A DNA stretch of 64,000 bases, from assembly GCF_030704825.1 (NCBI RefSeq), contig NZ_JAUYNX010000011.1, positions 62,001 through 126,000 on the forward strand, written 5' to 3'. Within the stretch, counting starts at the first letter, position 1; every line of letters starts with the position of its first letter. A program made the position numbers and the translations under genes. Origin of the DNA: Brevundimonas sp. (GTDB lineage: Bacteria; Pseudomonadota; Alphaproteobacteria; Caulobacterales; Caulobacteraceae). Below, piece by piece: positions 26,706 to 35,764 of the stretch. Under the pieces are notes generated by a model. That model saw only the letters and a list, made by a program, of their open reading frames with translations. It was not told the origin of the DNA and made no database searches.

Positions 26706-29126
26706 TCAGGCGGCGTCGGCCTCGCCCAGGCTCGCCCGCTGCTCCAGTCGCGCGGCGATGACCCGCAGCAGTTCCGCCACCTGGATTGGCTTGCCCACAT
26801 GGTCGTCCATGCCCGCCTGCCGGCACCGCTCGACCTGTTCCGGCTGCACATTGGCCGTCAGGGCGATGATCGGTATGCGTCCCGCCGCGCCCTTGAGCGC
26901 CCGGATCGCCCGCGTCGCGTCCAGCCCGTCCATCACCGGCATATGGACGTCCATCAGGATCAGGTCGTAGCCGCCCTCGCGCGCCGCTTCGACCGCCTGG
27001 GCGCCGTCCTCGACGGTTTCCAGCGCCACGCCCATGCCGCCCAGGATGGCGGTCACCAGCTCGCGGTTCGCGGCTGCGTCGTCCGCCATCAGGATGCGCA
27101 GACCCTCGGGGGTGGGCGCCTCGGCGGCGGTCGTTCCGCCTCCCGCCACCGCCTTGGCCGGCGTCAACGGAACCTCGAACCAGAAGGTCGAACCCTCTCC
27201 CGCCCGGCTCTCGGCGCCGATCTCGCCGCCCATCATCTCGATCAGGCGACGCGAGATCGACAGGCCCAGGCCGGTGCCGCCATAGACCCGGGTGGTGGAA
27301 TTGTCCGCCTGGCTGAAGCGTTCGAACAGGGCGTCGATCTTCTCCGGGGCGATGCCGATGCCCGTGTCGCTCACGGCCACTCTCAGCCGTTCTCCCGTCC
27401 ACGATACGGCCAGCGCGACCTGCCCCTCGCTGGTGAATTTCGCGGCGTTCGACAGGAAGTTCAGCGTCACCTGTCTCAGACGGCCGTCATCGCCGATCAG
27501 GGCGGGCGGCAAGTCCGGATCCAGCGACACCGCCAGCGTCAGTCCCCTGACCTCGCACTGGCCCTCGATCATCGCCGCGGCGGCCTGCGCCATCGCGCGC
27601 GGGTCGAACGCGCGGGTCTCCATCTGCACGGCCCCGGCCTCGAGCTTGGAATAGTCCAGAATGTCGTTGATGACCCCCAGCAGGGCCTCGCTGGCCGTCG
27701 CGATCCGGTCGGCGTAGCGCCGCTCCGTTTCCTCCAGCGTCGCGCTCTGCTGCAGCAGTCCGGAAAAGCCGATCACACTGGTCAGCGGCGTTCTCAGCTC
27801 GTGGCTCATATTGGCCAGGAATTCCGACTTGGCCCGCGCCCCTGCCTCGGCGCGGTCGCGGGCTTCGATCAGGGCCTCCTCCAGCCGCTTGGTCTCCGTG
27901 ATGTCGCGCACCACGTCCTGGAACTGCACCACCCGTCCCTCGGCGTCGCGGATGATCGACGTCCGGGCCTCGAACCATCGCACCTCGCCGTCGCGCGGCA
28001 GGCCGCGGTAGGTCACGCCGCGATGCGACCACTCCGGGGGCGCCTTGACGAACTCCCGGAAGCTTGCGGTCAGGGCAGGGACGTCGTCGGGATGGATCAG
28101 GGAGGTGGCGGGCCGACCGATCAGCGCCTCGGGCGGATAGCCGGTCGCGGCCTCGAGCGACGGGGACACATAGGTCACCAGCCCGTCCACCCCATAGGTG
28201 ACGATGATGTCCGTCACCCGCGACGCCAGCAGCCGGAAGCGCCGCTCGCTCTCGGTGAGGCGCTCGATCGCCAGATCGCGATCGGTGACGTCCTGAAACA
28301 CGCCGAACATCGACGCGACCCGCCCATCGGGACCTCGTTCGGTGTCGGCGCTGGCCTCGACCGCCCGTTCCTCGCCGTCCGGACGGATCAGGCGGGCGCG
28401 GGTCCGGAACCCCTCGCCGGTCGCCAGCCCGTGCATCACCGCCTGTCGGATGCCCTCCCGGTCGTCGGGATGAAAAAAGGCCAGCGAGTCCGCCAGGTTC
28501 GGATCGAACGTCTCGGGGGTAACGCCGTAGATCCGGTAAACCTGGTCGGACCAGGTCGACATCATGGTTTCAGCGTCCATTCGCCACTGACCCACGCCGG
28601 CCATTTCCTCGGCCAGCCTCAGCAGCTTCAGCTGCTCCGACTGACGCCGGCCGACCTCGGCCTGGTCGATCATTTCGCCGGCCATCTGCGCCAGCAACTT
28701 CAGATTGGCGATCTCCGCGTCCGAAGGGGTAGGGCGCGGCCGGGTGTCCATCACCGCGATCGCGCCGACAGCTTCTCCCGCGGCGTTGGCGACCGTGGCG
28801 GCGGCGCAGAAGCGCAGGCCGGGCTTGCCGATCACCATCGGGTGGTTGCGCACCCGGTCGTCCTTCCGCGCGTCCTCGATGACCATGACGGCGCCGGGGC
28901 CCATGGCGACCATCAGGTGAGTCGCCGTCAGTTCGCGGGGCAGTTCGGTCTGGTCCAGCCCGATGTTGGCCCGGAACAGGGTTCGCTCGCCGTCGATTAC
29001 TCCGACCATGGCGTGGGGCGTCCCGAACATGGCGCAGGCGAGCGCCGTCAGCCGCTCGAAGGGGCTGTCCAGTTTCAGAGACTCCGTCGTCGCTTTTCGC
29101 GACGTTTGCGGACGTTTCGCTCCCAT
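26706..29126 (-). CDS. Hybrid histidine kinase GAF-PAS-PAS-HisKA-HATPase-REC
   Basis: An 806-residue cytoplasmic hybrid sensor kinase. Domains in order: GAF (about 25-155), two PAS domains (about 170-285 and 295-415), HisKA with the phospho-His in NMSHELRTP near residue 442, HATPase (DNA/ATP motifs DTGIGIAPEK, GGTGLGLSISRRL) and a C-terminal receiver (ILMADDAAANREL, LILMDVHMPVMDG). No membrane helix is seen, so the signal is internal. A Met at 29192 would add 22 residues; neither start has a good Shine-Dalgarno. It ends 250 bases upstream of the GTA portal gene, but a link to GTA control is not shown. Confidence 0.93.
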   Translation of the reverse strand: MGAKRPQTSRKATTESLKLDSPFERLTALACAMFGTPHAMVGVIDGERTLFRANIGLDQTELPRELTATHLMVAMGPGAVMVIEDARKDDRVRNHPMVIGKPGLRFCAAATVANAAGEAVGAIAVMDTRPRPTPSDAEIANLKLLAQMAGEMIDQAEVGRRQSEQLKLLRLAEEMAGVGQWRMDAETMMSTWSDQVYRIYGVTPETFDPNLADSLAFFHPDDREGIRQAVMHGLATGEGFRTRARLIRPDGEERAVEASADTERGPDGRVASMFGVFQDVTDRDLAIERLTESERRFRLLASRVTDIIVTYGVDGLVTYVSPSLEAATGYPPEALIGRPATSLIHPDDVPALTASFREFVKAPPEWSHRGVTYRGLPRDGEVRWFEARTSIIRDAEGRVVQFQDVVRDITETKRLEEALIEARDRAEAGARAKSEFLANMSHELRTPLTSVIGFSGLLQQSATLEETERRYADRIATASEALLGVINDILDYSKLEAGAVQMETRAFDPRAMAQAAAAMIEGQCEVRGLTLAVSLDPDLPPALIGDDGRLRQVTLNFLSNAAKFTSEGQVALAVSWTGERLRVAVSDTGIGIAPEKIDALFERFSQADNSTTRVYGGTGLGLSISRRLIEMMGGEIGAESRAGEGSTFWFEVPLTPAKAVAGGGTTAAEAPTPEGLRILMADDAAANRELVTAILGGMGVALETVEDGAQAVEAAREGGYDLILMDVHMPVMDGLDATRAIRALKGAAGRIPIIALTANVQPEQVERCRQAGMDDHVGKPIQVAELLRVIAARLEQRASLGEADAA

Positions 29127-29214
29127 CCGGCCAGACTGGGGCCGGAACAACGAAATTTCGGTTAGCGCCCGACCCAGGCGGCGACCGGCCATGCCGCGAG
29201 TCTCGGCGCCGGCG

Positions 29215-29697
29215 TCATACCCCGCGCTCGTCCCGCCATTCCGAAGCCTCGAAGTCCAGCGCGTCCTCCGGCTCCTTCAGCGCCAGTTCCGACACCGTCT
29301 GCCCGCGGACCGACACCCCGGCCTTGTGCACGCTTTCGGGATCGCCCGAAACGAGCGGATGCCAGTCCGCCAGGCCCCGTCCCTCATGCACCCGGCGATA
29401 CCCGCAGGACAGCGGCATCCACGCCAGCCGTTCGATGTTCCACGGCGTCAGCTTGATGCAGTCCGGCACATGCGCCTTGCGGTTCGCATAGTCCGTACAG
29501 GTGCAGCGCGTCGGGTCGAACAGCTTGCAATGCACCCGCGTCGGGATCACCTCGCCGCTGTCCTCGTCCTCGAACCGCACCAGGCAGCACAGGCCGCAGC
29601 CGTCGCACAGGCTCTCCCACTCCTCGCGCGTCATCTGCTCGAGGCGTTTGGTTTGCCAGAAGGGCTTGGTCGGGGGGTCGGTACGCTCTACATCCAC
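29215..29697 (-). CDS. YcgN/UPF0260-family cysteine-cluster protein
   Basis: A 160-residue protein of the UPF0260 (YcgN) family. The N-terminal block [30 protein letters not shown] contains a Cys cluster (CDGCGLCC), with further Cys in [14 protein letters not shown] and CIKLTP that may bind metal. [25 protein letters not shown] is also conserved. I start at a GTG after GGAGG, since no ATG fits; the family begins a few residues before the WESLC motif. It is divergent from the ABC-F gene, with 36 bases between the starts. Function unknown. Confidence 0.92.
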   Translation of the reverse strand: MDVERTDPPTKPFWQTKRLEQMTREEWESLCDGCGLCCLVRFEDEDSGEVIPTRVHCKLFDPTRCTCTDYANRKAHVPDCIKLTPWNIERLAWMPLSCGYRRVHEGRGLADWHPLVSGDPESVHKAGVSVRGQTVSELALKEPEDALDFEASEWRDERGV

Positions 29698-29733
29698 CGC
29701 CTCCCCATACGCTCCTCCCCGTCCGAAAGCACC

Positions 29734-31563
29734 ATGGCCGCCCGCCCTCCCCTCGTCGCACTCAAGGACGTCCGCTTGCAGGACGGCCCGCGCCCCCTGT
29801 TCGACGGCGTCGACATCGCCATCGAGCCGCGCACCCGCGCGGCCCTCGTCGGCCGCAACGGGGCCGGCAAGTCGACGCTGATGAAGCTGGTGATGGGGCT
29901 GATCGAACCCGACGCAGGCGACCGTTCGGTCCAGGCCGGCGTCCGTTTCGCCTTTGTGCCGCAGGAGCCGGAAATCACGGGCGAGACCCTGCTCGACTAC
30001 GCCGTGTCGGGCGGCGCCGAGCGCTGGACCGCCGAGGCCTGGCTGACCACTTTCGGCCTCGACGGCGACGCGCCCGCGGTCAACCTGTCGGGCGGCGAGA
30101 CCCGTCGCGCCGCCCTGGCCAGGGCGTTCGCGGAGGAGCCCGACCTGCTCCTTCTCGACGAGCCGACCAACCACCTGGACATCCTGGCCATCGAACGGCT
30201 CGAGAACGAGCTTCTCCAGGCCCGCTTCTCGGTCCTGGTGGTCAGCCACGACCGGGCCTTCCTCAACCGCGTAACCCAGACCTGCCACTGGCTTGAGGGT
30301 CGCCGCGTCCGCACCCTCAACAAGGGCTTCAAGGCCTTCGACGAATGGGCCGGCAAGGTGCTGGAGGAAGAGGCCGAGTCCCTGCGCCGCCTGAACAAGG
30401 CCATCGAGCGCGAGACCTATACCTTCTACCGTTCGATCACCGCCCAGCGCACCCGCAACGAGGGCCGCGCCCGCGCCCTGGACGCCATGCGCGAGGACCG
30501 CGCCGAACGCGTCAGGGACATTCCCCGCGAACTGAACCTCGGCGTCGATTCCGGGGCCCTCTCGGGCAAGCTGGTGGCCGAGCTCAAGGGCGTGACCAAG
30601 GCCTTCGGCGACCGCACGGTCATCAAGCCCTTCACCACCCGCGTCATCCGCGGCGACCGGCTGGCCATCGTCGGTCCCAACGGCGCGGGCAAAACCACCC
30701 TGGTCAAGATCCTGCTCGGTCAGCTCAAGCCCGACTCCGGCACGGTCCGCCTCGGCGCCAACCTCGACCCGGTCTATCTCGACCAGTCGCGCGAGGGCCT
30801 GAAGTCCGACATGACCCTGTGGGACGCCCTGACCCCCGGCGGCGGCGACAGCGTGCTGGTGCGCGGCGTCTCCAAACACGTCGCGGCATACGCGAAAGAC
30901 TTCCTGTTCCAGGAGGGTCAGCTGCGCCAGCCGATCTCGACCCTGTCGGGCGGCGAGCGCAACCGCCTGCTGCTGGCCCGGGCCCTGGCCAAGCCGGCCA
31001 ACATGCTGGTCCTCGACGAGCCGACCAACGACCTCGACATGGACACGCTCGACAAGCTGGAAGAGCTGCTCGAGTCCTATGACGGCACCCTGATCCTGGT
31101 CAGCCACGACCGGGACTTCGTCGACCGCCTGGCCACCTCGACCATCGCCATGAACGGCCGCGGCGACATCGTCGAGACGCCCGGCGGCTGGACCGACTTC
31201 ATCCGCCAGAACCCCGGCTTCCTCCAGCCCGGCGCCAACCCCCGCCCGCAGGACAAGGACGCCGCCGCGCGCGCGGCGGCGGCGCCCGCGCCCGCCTCGG
31301 TCGCAGCCGCGCCGAAGAAGCCGGGCAAGCTGACCTTCAAGGACACCCACCGCCTGAAGGAGCTGGAAGGCCTCCTCGCCAGCCTCCCGGACGACATCGC
31401 CCGCCATGATGCGACCCTGTCGGACCCCGGCCTCTACGCCCGCGATCGCAAGGCCTTCGACCGCGCCACCGCCAACGCCGACCGCGCCCGCGCCCTGCTG
31501 GCCGCGGCGGAGGAAGAGTGGCTGGAGCTTGAGGCGAAGCGCGAGGCCTTGGCGGGAGCCTGA
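29734..31563 (+). CDS. ABC-F family ATPase (Uup-like)
   Basis: A 609-residue soluble protein with two ABC ATPase domains (Walker [10 protein letters not shown] near residue 42 and GPNGAGKTT near residue 313; LSGGE signatures in both; Walker B LLLDEP and LVLDEP). A linker and a C-terminal coiled coil ([18 protein letters not shown].. [15 protein letters not shown]) place it with the Uup/ABC-F group that acts on ribosomes or branched DNA. Start ATG after AAAGC; longer frame upstream overlaps the YcgN gene. Which ABC-F role is unclear. Confidence 0.9.
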   Translation: MAARPPLVALKDVRLQDGPRPLFDGVDIAIEPRTRAALVGRNGAGKSTLMKLVMGLIEPDAGDRSVQAGVRFAFVPQEPEITGETLLDYAVSGGAERWTAEAWLTTFGLDGDAPAVNLSGGETRRAALARAFAEEPDLLLLDEPTNHLDILAIERLENELLQARFSVLVVSHDRAFLNRVTQTCHWLEGRRVRTLNKGFKAFDEWAGKVLEEEAESLRRLNKAIERETYTFYRSITAQRTRNEGRARALDAMREDRAERVRDIPRELNLGVDSGALSGKLVAELKGVTKAFGDRTVIKPFTTRVIRGDRLAIVGPNGAGKTTLVKILLGQLKPDSGTVRLGANLDPVYLDQSREGLKSDMTLWDALTPGGGDSVLVRGVSKHVAAYAKDFLFQEGQLRQPISTLSGGERNRLLLARALAKPANMLVLDEPTNDLDMDTLDKLEELLESYDGTLILVSHDRDFVDRLATSTIAMNGRGDIVETPGGWTDFIRQNPGFLQPGANPRPQDKDAAARAAAAPAPASVAAAPKKPGKLTFKDTHRLKELEGLLASLPDDIARHDATLSDPGLYARDRKAFDRATANADRARALLAAAEEEWLELEAKREALAGA

Positions 31564-32208
31564 ATTCGACCCGGGATCGACGCCGGAGACACGAATTTTG
31601 GGCCCTTCGCGCGGACCTGTGCAGAAGTCACAAGACCTTCACATAGAAGGGAAAATTGCAGAGGCTGCACAACGGCGCCTTCGCCGCGCAAACTTTATCC
31701 CCAACACCGTCCACAGACGGTCATTCCGGACCGCTTGCTACATCGGGCGATCGGAGCGAGCTTGATCAGGCCGAGGGACACGGCGGCGCGGAAAACCGGG
31801 GAGACCCGGGGCTCAAAGCGGACCGGCCCGGCTCTCTGATCGAACGCACCGGGGGGTTTCGACCCTAACGGACGGGAGACAGGATCAAGGCCCAAAGGAC
31901 CCTTCGAAGGCTTCGGCCGGAGAAGACCGGAGGGAACCGGATCGGGATCGATGGACGGCGCGGGGCTCGACCTCGTGGAACGCCGGAGACCAGGAGCGCG
32001 ACAGGATACAGCTGACCATCGTCGGGGTTCGCCTCGCTGATGCTGAAGCCAGGGTTCTGAACCTCAATGGCCAAGTCCAACCCGGACTTGGCGAGGGGAC
32101 GAGGGAAGCCGGTTCGCCGGGGACCTTCGTCCCCTCGCTCAATTCCGGCGTCCGGTTCACGGACCCAACCCCCTTCCCCTTGGCCCGCCTGAGCCGTACA
32201 TCTCGGCC
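31564..32208. other. Long non-coding region with strong overlapping hairpins
   Basis: This 645-base stretch contains no convincing gene. It holds a UUCG-looped GGGTTTCGACCC near 31856, a DnaA-box-like TTATCCCCA at 31695-31703, and two strong hairpins near the 3' end. The first pairs 32070-32078 with 32084-32092 (9 bp, loop AACCC). The second pairs GCGAGGGGACGA (32091-32102) with TCGTCCCCTCGC (32127-32138) and encloses CCGG-TTCG-CCGG. They share bases 32091-32092. No T-run follows, and no TPP-riboswitch core is seen before the THI5-type operon. It may be a structured leader or a small RNA; I see no known Rfam family. Confidence 0.5.
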
Positions 32209-33249
32209 ATGACCTTGCGCGGGAATCGCCCCTCATCCCCGGACCGCCGCGCCCTGATCGCCGGCGCCGGCGCTCTCGCCGCCGCCTCGGCCCTGGGAGC
32301 CTGCACCCGCTCCGAAGCGCCGGTGGACGAGGAAGGCCGCGTCCGCCTCCGCTTCGCCACCGACTGGCGGGCCCAGGCCGAGCATGGCGGCTTCTACCAG
32401 GCGCAGGCCTCGGGGGCCTATGCGAAGCGCGGCCTGAACGTCCAGATCATCCAGGGCGGTCCCGGCGTCAACGTGCCCCAGCTTCTGGCCTCGGGCGCTG
32501 TCGAACTGGGCATGGGCTCCAACAGCTTCATCCCGATGAACCTGGTCGCCGAGGGGGCGCCGGTGAAGGCCGTCGCCGCCTATTTCCAGAAGGACCCCCA
32601 GGTCCTGATCGCCCACCCCGATCCGGCGCTGGAGAGCATCGCCGATCTGGCCGGCCGCCCCTTCCTGCTGGCCGACGCCTCGATCACCGCCTTCTGGGTC
32701 TGGCTCAAGGCCAAATACGGCTTCACCGACGACCAGGTGCGCAAATACACCTTCAACCTGGCTCCCTTCCTCGCCGACGAGCGGGCGGTGCAGCAGGGCT
32801 ATCTGACCTCCGAGCCCTATACGATAGTGAAGGAAGCCGGCTTCACGCCCAAGGTCTTCCTGCTGGCCGACGAGGGCTACCCCTCCTACGCCGCCATGGT
32901 CCTGGCCCCCAACGCCTTCGCCCGCGACAACGCCGTCGCCCTGCGCAGCTTCATCGCCGCCTCGGCCGAAGGCTGGCGCGACTACATCCAGGGCGACGGC
33001 AAGGCGGCCGACGCCCTGATCCGCAAGGACAATCCTGAGATGACCCAGGACGTCCTCGACCAGGCCCGGGCCAGGCTGAAGGCCAACGGCATCGTCGATG
33101 GCGGCGACGCCGCCCTCTATGGCCTCGGCACCATGACCATCGAACGCTGGCAGGCCTTCTTCGAGGTCACTTCGCAGGCCGGCGTCTATCCCCCGAACCT
33201 CGACTGGCGCCAGGCCTTCACCACCCAGTACCTGCCCGGTCGTGGCTAG
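32209..33249 (+). CDS. ABC transporter substrate-binding protein, NMT1/THI5-like
   Basis: A 346-residue exported binding protein. A Tat-like n-region (DRRALIAGAGALAAASALGAC) ends at a lipobox, so it is a probable twin-arginine lipoprotein. The NMT1/THI5 domain follows (RFATDWRAQAEHGGFYQAQASGAYAKRGLNVQI; GSNSFIPMNLVAEGAPVKAVAAYFQKDPQVLIAH), the family that captures thiamine precursor pyrimidine or sulfonates. Its GTG-ATPase partner overlaps it by eight bases. The neighbours make an HMP or thiamine-precursor importer plausible, but no substrate-specific mark is seen. Confidence 0.92.
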   Translation: MTLRGNRPSSPDRRALIAGAGALAAASALGACTRSEAPVDEEGRVRLRFATDWRAQAEHGGFYQAQASGAYAKRGLNVQIIQGGPGVNVPQLLASGAVELGMGSNSFIPMNLVAEGAPVKAVAAYFQKDPQVLIAHPDPALESIADLAGRPFLLADASITAFWVWLKAKYGFTDDQVRKYTFNLAPFLADERAVQQGYLTSEPYTIVKEAGFTPKVFLLADEGYPSYAAMVLAPNAFARDNAVALRSFIAASAEGWRDYIQGDGKAADALIRKDNPEMTQDVLDQARARLKANGIVDGGDAALYGLGTMTIERWQAFFEVTSQAGVYPPNLDWRQAFTTQYLPGRG

Positions 33250-34012
33250 GACGCCCCCGGCCGCGGCCCTGCGCGGGGCCGTCGTCCGTTATCCGGGCCG
33301 TCCGCCCATCGGCCCGGTCGACCTGGACATCGCTGCGGGCGAGATCGTCGCCGTCGTCGGCGCCTCGGGCGCGGGCAAGTCGACCCTGTTGCGGTTGCTG
33401 GCGGGGCTGGAGCAGCCGTCCGACGGGGCCGTGATCCGCACGTCCGGACCGGGCCGCACCGGCTTTGTCTTCCAGGCTCCGACCCTGCTGGGCTGGGCCG
33501 ACGCCCAGGCCAATGTCGCCCTGCCGCTCGAACTGGCCGGCGCGCCCCGCGCCGGGGCCCGCGCCCGGGCCGCCGGGGCCCTGACCGCTGTCGGCCTCGG
33601 CGACCGCCTGACCGCCCGTCCGCGCCAGCTGTCCGGCGGCATGGCCATGCGCGCCTCGCTGGCCCGGGCCCTGGTCACCGACCCCGACCTGCTGCTGCTC
33701 GACGAGCCCTTCGCCGCCCTCGACAGCGTCACCCGCCGCCGACTGATCGAGGACCTGCATCGCCTGTGGGTCGCCCGCGCGCTCCGGCCCGCCGTCGTCT
33801 TCGTCACCCACGATGTCGAGGAGGCGGTCTATCTGGCCGGCCGGGCCCTCGTGCTGGACGCGGCGACCGGACGCGTGACGGCGGATCTGGCCTCCCCCGG
33901 TTCCCTGCCGAGACCGGAAGGCTGGCGCGCCGACATCGGCTATCGGGCCGCCGTCGAGACCCTTGCCCAGGCGCTGGCGGCCGCGATGCCCGCCGCCGGG
34001 GCCATCGCATGA
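33242..34012 (+). CDS. ABC transporter ATPase of the NMT1/THI5-type importer
   Basis: A 256-residue ABC ATPase. Walker A is GASGAGKST near residue 41, Q-loop FVFQAPTLLGWADA near residue 78, signature LSGGMAMRASLARALV near residue 130 and Walker B LLLLDEPFAALD near residue 150. This subgroup energises aliphatic sulfonate/taurine/thiamine-precursor import. It starts on GTG overlapping the binding-protein gene and ends overlapping the permease ATG, so the three genes are coupled. No frame anomalies. Confidence 0.95.
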   Translation: MARTPPAAALRGAVVRYPGRPPIGPVDLDIAAGEIVAVVGASGAGKSTLLRLLAGLEQPSDGAVIRTSGPGRTGFVFQAPTLLGWADAQANVALPLELAGAPRAGARARAAGALTAVGLGDRLTARPRQLSGGMAMRASLARALVTDPDLLLLDEPFAALDSVTRRRLIEDLHRLWVARALRPAVVFVTHDVEEAVYLAGRALVLDAATGRVTADLASPGSLPRPEGWRADIGYRAAVETLAQALAAAMPAAGAIA

Positions 34013-34761
34013 CCCGGATCCTGCCGCCCCTGCTGCTCACCGCCCTGCTCCTCGCCGCATGGGAGATCGCCTGTCGCGCCCTGGACGTCCCGCCCTGGTT
34101 CCTGCCGCCGCCCAGCGCCGTCGCCATCGCCCTCGTCGACCGCGCGCCCGTTCTCGCCGCCTCCGCCGGCGCGACCTTCTGGATGGCGCTGCAGGCCCTG
34201 ATCCTCGCCGGCCTGCTGGGCGGAGGCCTGGCCCTGGCGGTCTCGCTGAGCCCGCCCGCCGAACAGGCGGTCCGCCCCCTCGCCGTCGCCCTGCAGGTCA
34301 CGCCGGTGGTGGCCATCGCGCCGCTGGTGTTGATCTGGACGGGTCTCGATCACGCCGACCGAGCGGTCGTGACCCTGGCCGCGACCGTCGCCTTCTTCCC
34401 GCTATTCTCGGGGGTCCTGACCGGACTGAAATCGGCCGACCCCGATCTGGAACGGCTGTTCGACCTGTACGGCGCCACGCCGGTCCAGCGCCTGCTTCGG
34501 CTACGCCTGCCCGCCGCCCTGCCTTTCGTGCTCGAGGGGCTGCGCGTCGCCTCGGGTCTGGCGGTCATCGGGGCGGTGGTGGCCGAGTTCGTCTCCGGCT
34601 CCGGCGCGACGCAGGGGCTGGCCTGGCGGCTGCTGGAGGCCGGCAACCGCCTGCGGACCGCCGATATGCTGGCGGCCCTGGTCTGTCTGATGGTCATGGG
34701 CCTGGGGCTGAACCTCGGGGTCGCGGCTCTGGAGCGCCGTGTCGGGGCGCGGTCGGGCTGA
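34009..34761 (+). CDS. ABC transporter permease of the NMT1/THI5-type importer
   Basis: A 250-residue inner-membrane permease of the BPD_transp_1 type. Six or so membrane helices are visible; the conserved loop with the EAA-like pattern is DPDLERLFDLYGATPVQRLLRLRLPAALPFVLEGLRV near residues 142-178. It pairs with the preceding ATPase and binding protein. ATGA overlap with the ATPase stop. Followed by an AACTCCC/GGGAGTT hairpin at 34768-34784 that may end transcription. Confidence 0.94.
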   Translation: MTRILPPLLLTALLLAAWEIACRALDVPPWFLPPPSAVAIALVDRAPVLAASAGATFWMALQALILAGLLGGGLALAVSLSPPAEQAVRPLAVALQVTPVVAIAPLVLIWTGLDHADRAVVTLAATVAFFPLFSGVLTGLKSADPDLERLFDLYGATPVQRLLRLRLPAALPFVLEGLRVASGLAVIGAVVAEFVSGSGATQGLAWRLLEAGNRLRTADMLAALVCLMVMGLGLNLGVAALERRVGARSG

Positions 34762-34767
34762 ACCGGG

Positions 34768-34784
34768 AACTCCCACCGGGAGTT
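34768..34784 (+). terminator. Short hairpin after the ABC importer operon
   Basis: AACTCCC (34768-34774) pairs with GGGAGTT (34778-34784) over a 3-base loop, seven bases after the permease stop. There is no clear T-run, so it may be a weak or Rho-dependent end rather than a canonical terminator. Confidence 0.4.
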
Positions 34785-34802
34785 GCGGAGGGGCGTCGCC
34801 CG

Positions 34803-34817
34803 TTAGCGGCGGGTTAA
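34803..34817. promoter_or_regulatory. Candidate CtrA-type box before the Pro-rich/DUF2336 genes
   Basis: TTAG (34803-34806) and TTAA (34814-34817) are separated by exactly seven bases, one mismatch from the CtrA consensus TTAA-N7-TTAA. It lies about 50 bases upstream of the TTG start of the next gene. DUF2336 and flagellar genes nearby make CtrA control plausible in a Caulobacterales host. Confidence 0.4.
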
Positions 34818-34867
34818 GCCCGGCATGACTAGCGTACGGCTCCAGTCCTCGCGTCCGGAGCCGCCCC

Positions 34868-35764
34868 TTGCGCCGCGTCACGATCCTTTCGACCGCCCTG
34901 CTCGTCGGCCTCGGCGCGACGGCCTTCGCCGGCGTCGCGGCGGCGCAGAATGCGGACGCGCCCTCCGGCGAGGCCCGCGGCCTGCGCTATCTGTCGTGGT
35001 CGGGCAGGGGTCCGGTCGCCGCCCCGCCCGTCGCGGCCGCCTCGAACCAGCCCCCTCCGGCGCGGCGCGACCTTCGGCGACCCAACGCCGTCATTCCGCA
35101 CGGCGGCCCCGCCGCGGCCGGGGCCGCTCCGCCGCCGCGCCCGGGCCTGACGCCGGCCCCCGGCGCCGGGCGCACCCTGACCCCCGCCAACGCGTGGATG
35201 CAGCCCCGAACCCTGCCGCCGGAACCCGCCCCGCCAGCCGCTCCCGCGGCGCCGGCGCCGCGTATGACTCCCGACTATCTGCCCGACCAGGGCGGCCGCG
35301 GTCAGCCCGTGCCGGCCGACATCGCCGCCGCTCCGCCGTCGTCCGCCATCGCGGCCGGACCGGCCGATCCCATGGCCCCGCGGCGGGACGCCCCGATCTT
35401 CCGCATGCAGCAGGACGCCCCGGTCCAGCCCGCGCCCGTCCGGGCCGAACCGGCCGCCGGCGAACCCGCGCAGGCCGCCGCCGCCAGCGCGCCCCGGCCG
35501 CGTCGCACGGCCGAGGTCGCCAGCACCGGGGAACGACCGCCGCAGCAGAGCGCCCGCTACTATTCGGTCCATCGCCAGAACGGCCGCCAGCCCGACGCCC
35601 TGGACATGCCCGAGCCGACCTATGTCGACGCGCTGGCCGTCACCATGATCGAGACCCCGGCCTCGCAGGACCTGGCCGAGCCCGCCCAGGGCCCGACCCT
35701 GATCCGCGACGGACAGGGCCGGCTGCGCGCCGCGCCGGCCGCTTCAGACGGGGACCATCAGTGA
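34868..35764 (+). CDS. Pro/Ala-rich exported protein
   Basis: A 298-residue protein starting on TTG after a signal peptide (MRRVTILSTALLVGLGATAFAGVAAAQ). After cleavage the sequence is low-complexity, rich in Pro, Ala and Arg, with no recognised domain. The stop overlaps the GTG of the DUF2336 gene (GTGA), so the two are likely translated together. Such sequences occur in envelope-spanning or secreted proteins; a role cannot be named. Bias is from composition, not unusual codon use. Confidence 0.7.
   Translation: MRRVTILSTALLVGLGATAFAGVAAAQNADAPSGEARGLRYLSWSGRGPVAAPPVAAASNQPPPARRDLRRPNAVIPHGGPAAAGAAPPPRPGLTPAPGAGRTLTPANAWMQPRTLPPEPAPPAAPAAPAPRMTPDYLPDQGGRGQPVPADIAAAPPSSAIAAGPADPMAPRRDAPIFRMQQDAPVQPAPVRAEPAAGEPAQAAAASAPRPRRTAEVASTGERPPQQSARYYSVHRQNGRQPDALDMPEPTYVDALAVTMIETPASQDLAEPAQGPTLIRDGQGRLRAAPAASDGDHQ

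Noticed and set aside
26799..29165. A 788-codon plus-strand open frame
   Set aside because: It is exactly antisense to the histidine kinase and shows no domain; long antisense frames are expected at this GC content.
31695..31703. DnaA-box-like TTATCCCCA as a replication origin
   Set aside because: Only one such site, and no hemE, dnaA or parAB genes nearby; a single match is expected by chance. A second partial match lies near 63080.
31564..32208. TPP riboswitch before the NMT1/THI5-type importer
   Set aside because: The CTGAGA and ACCTGATC-type core motifs of the TPP riboswitch are not present.
31865..32236. A 123-codon minus-strand open frame in the long intergenic region
   Set aside because: It overlaps the strong hairpins and the start of the binding-protein gene, with no signal or domain; I could not support it as a gene.
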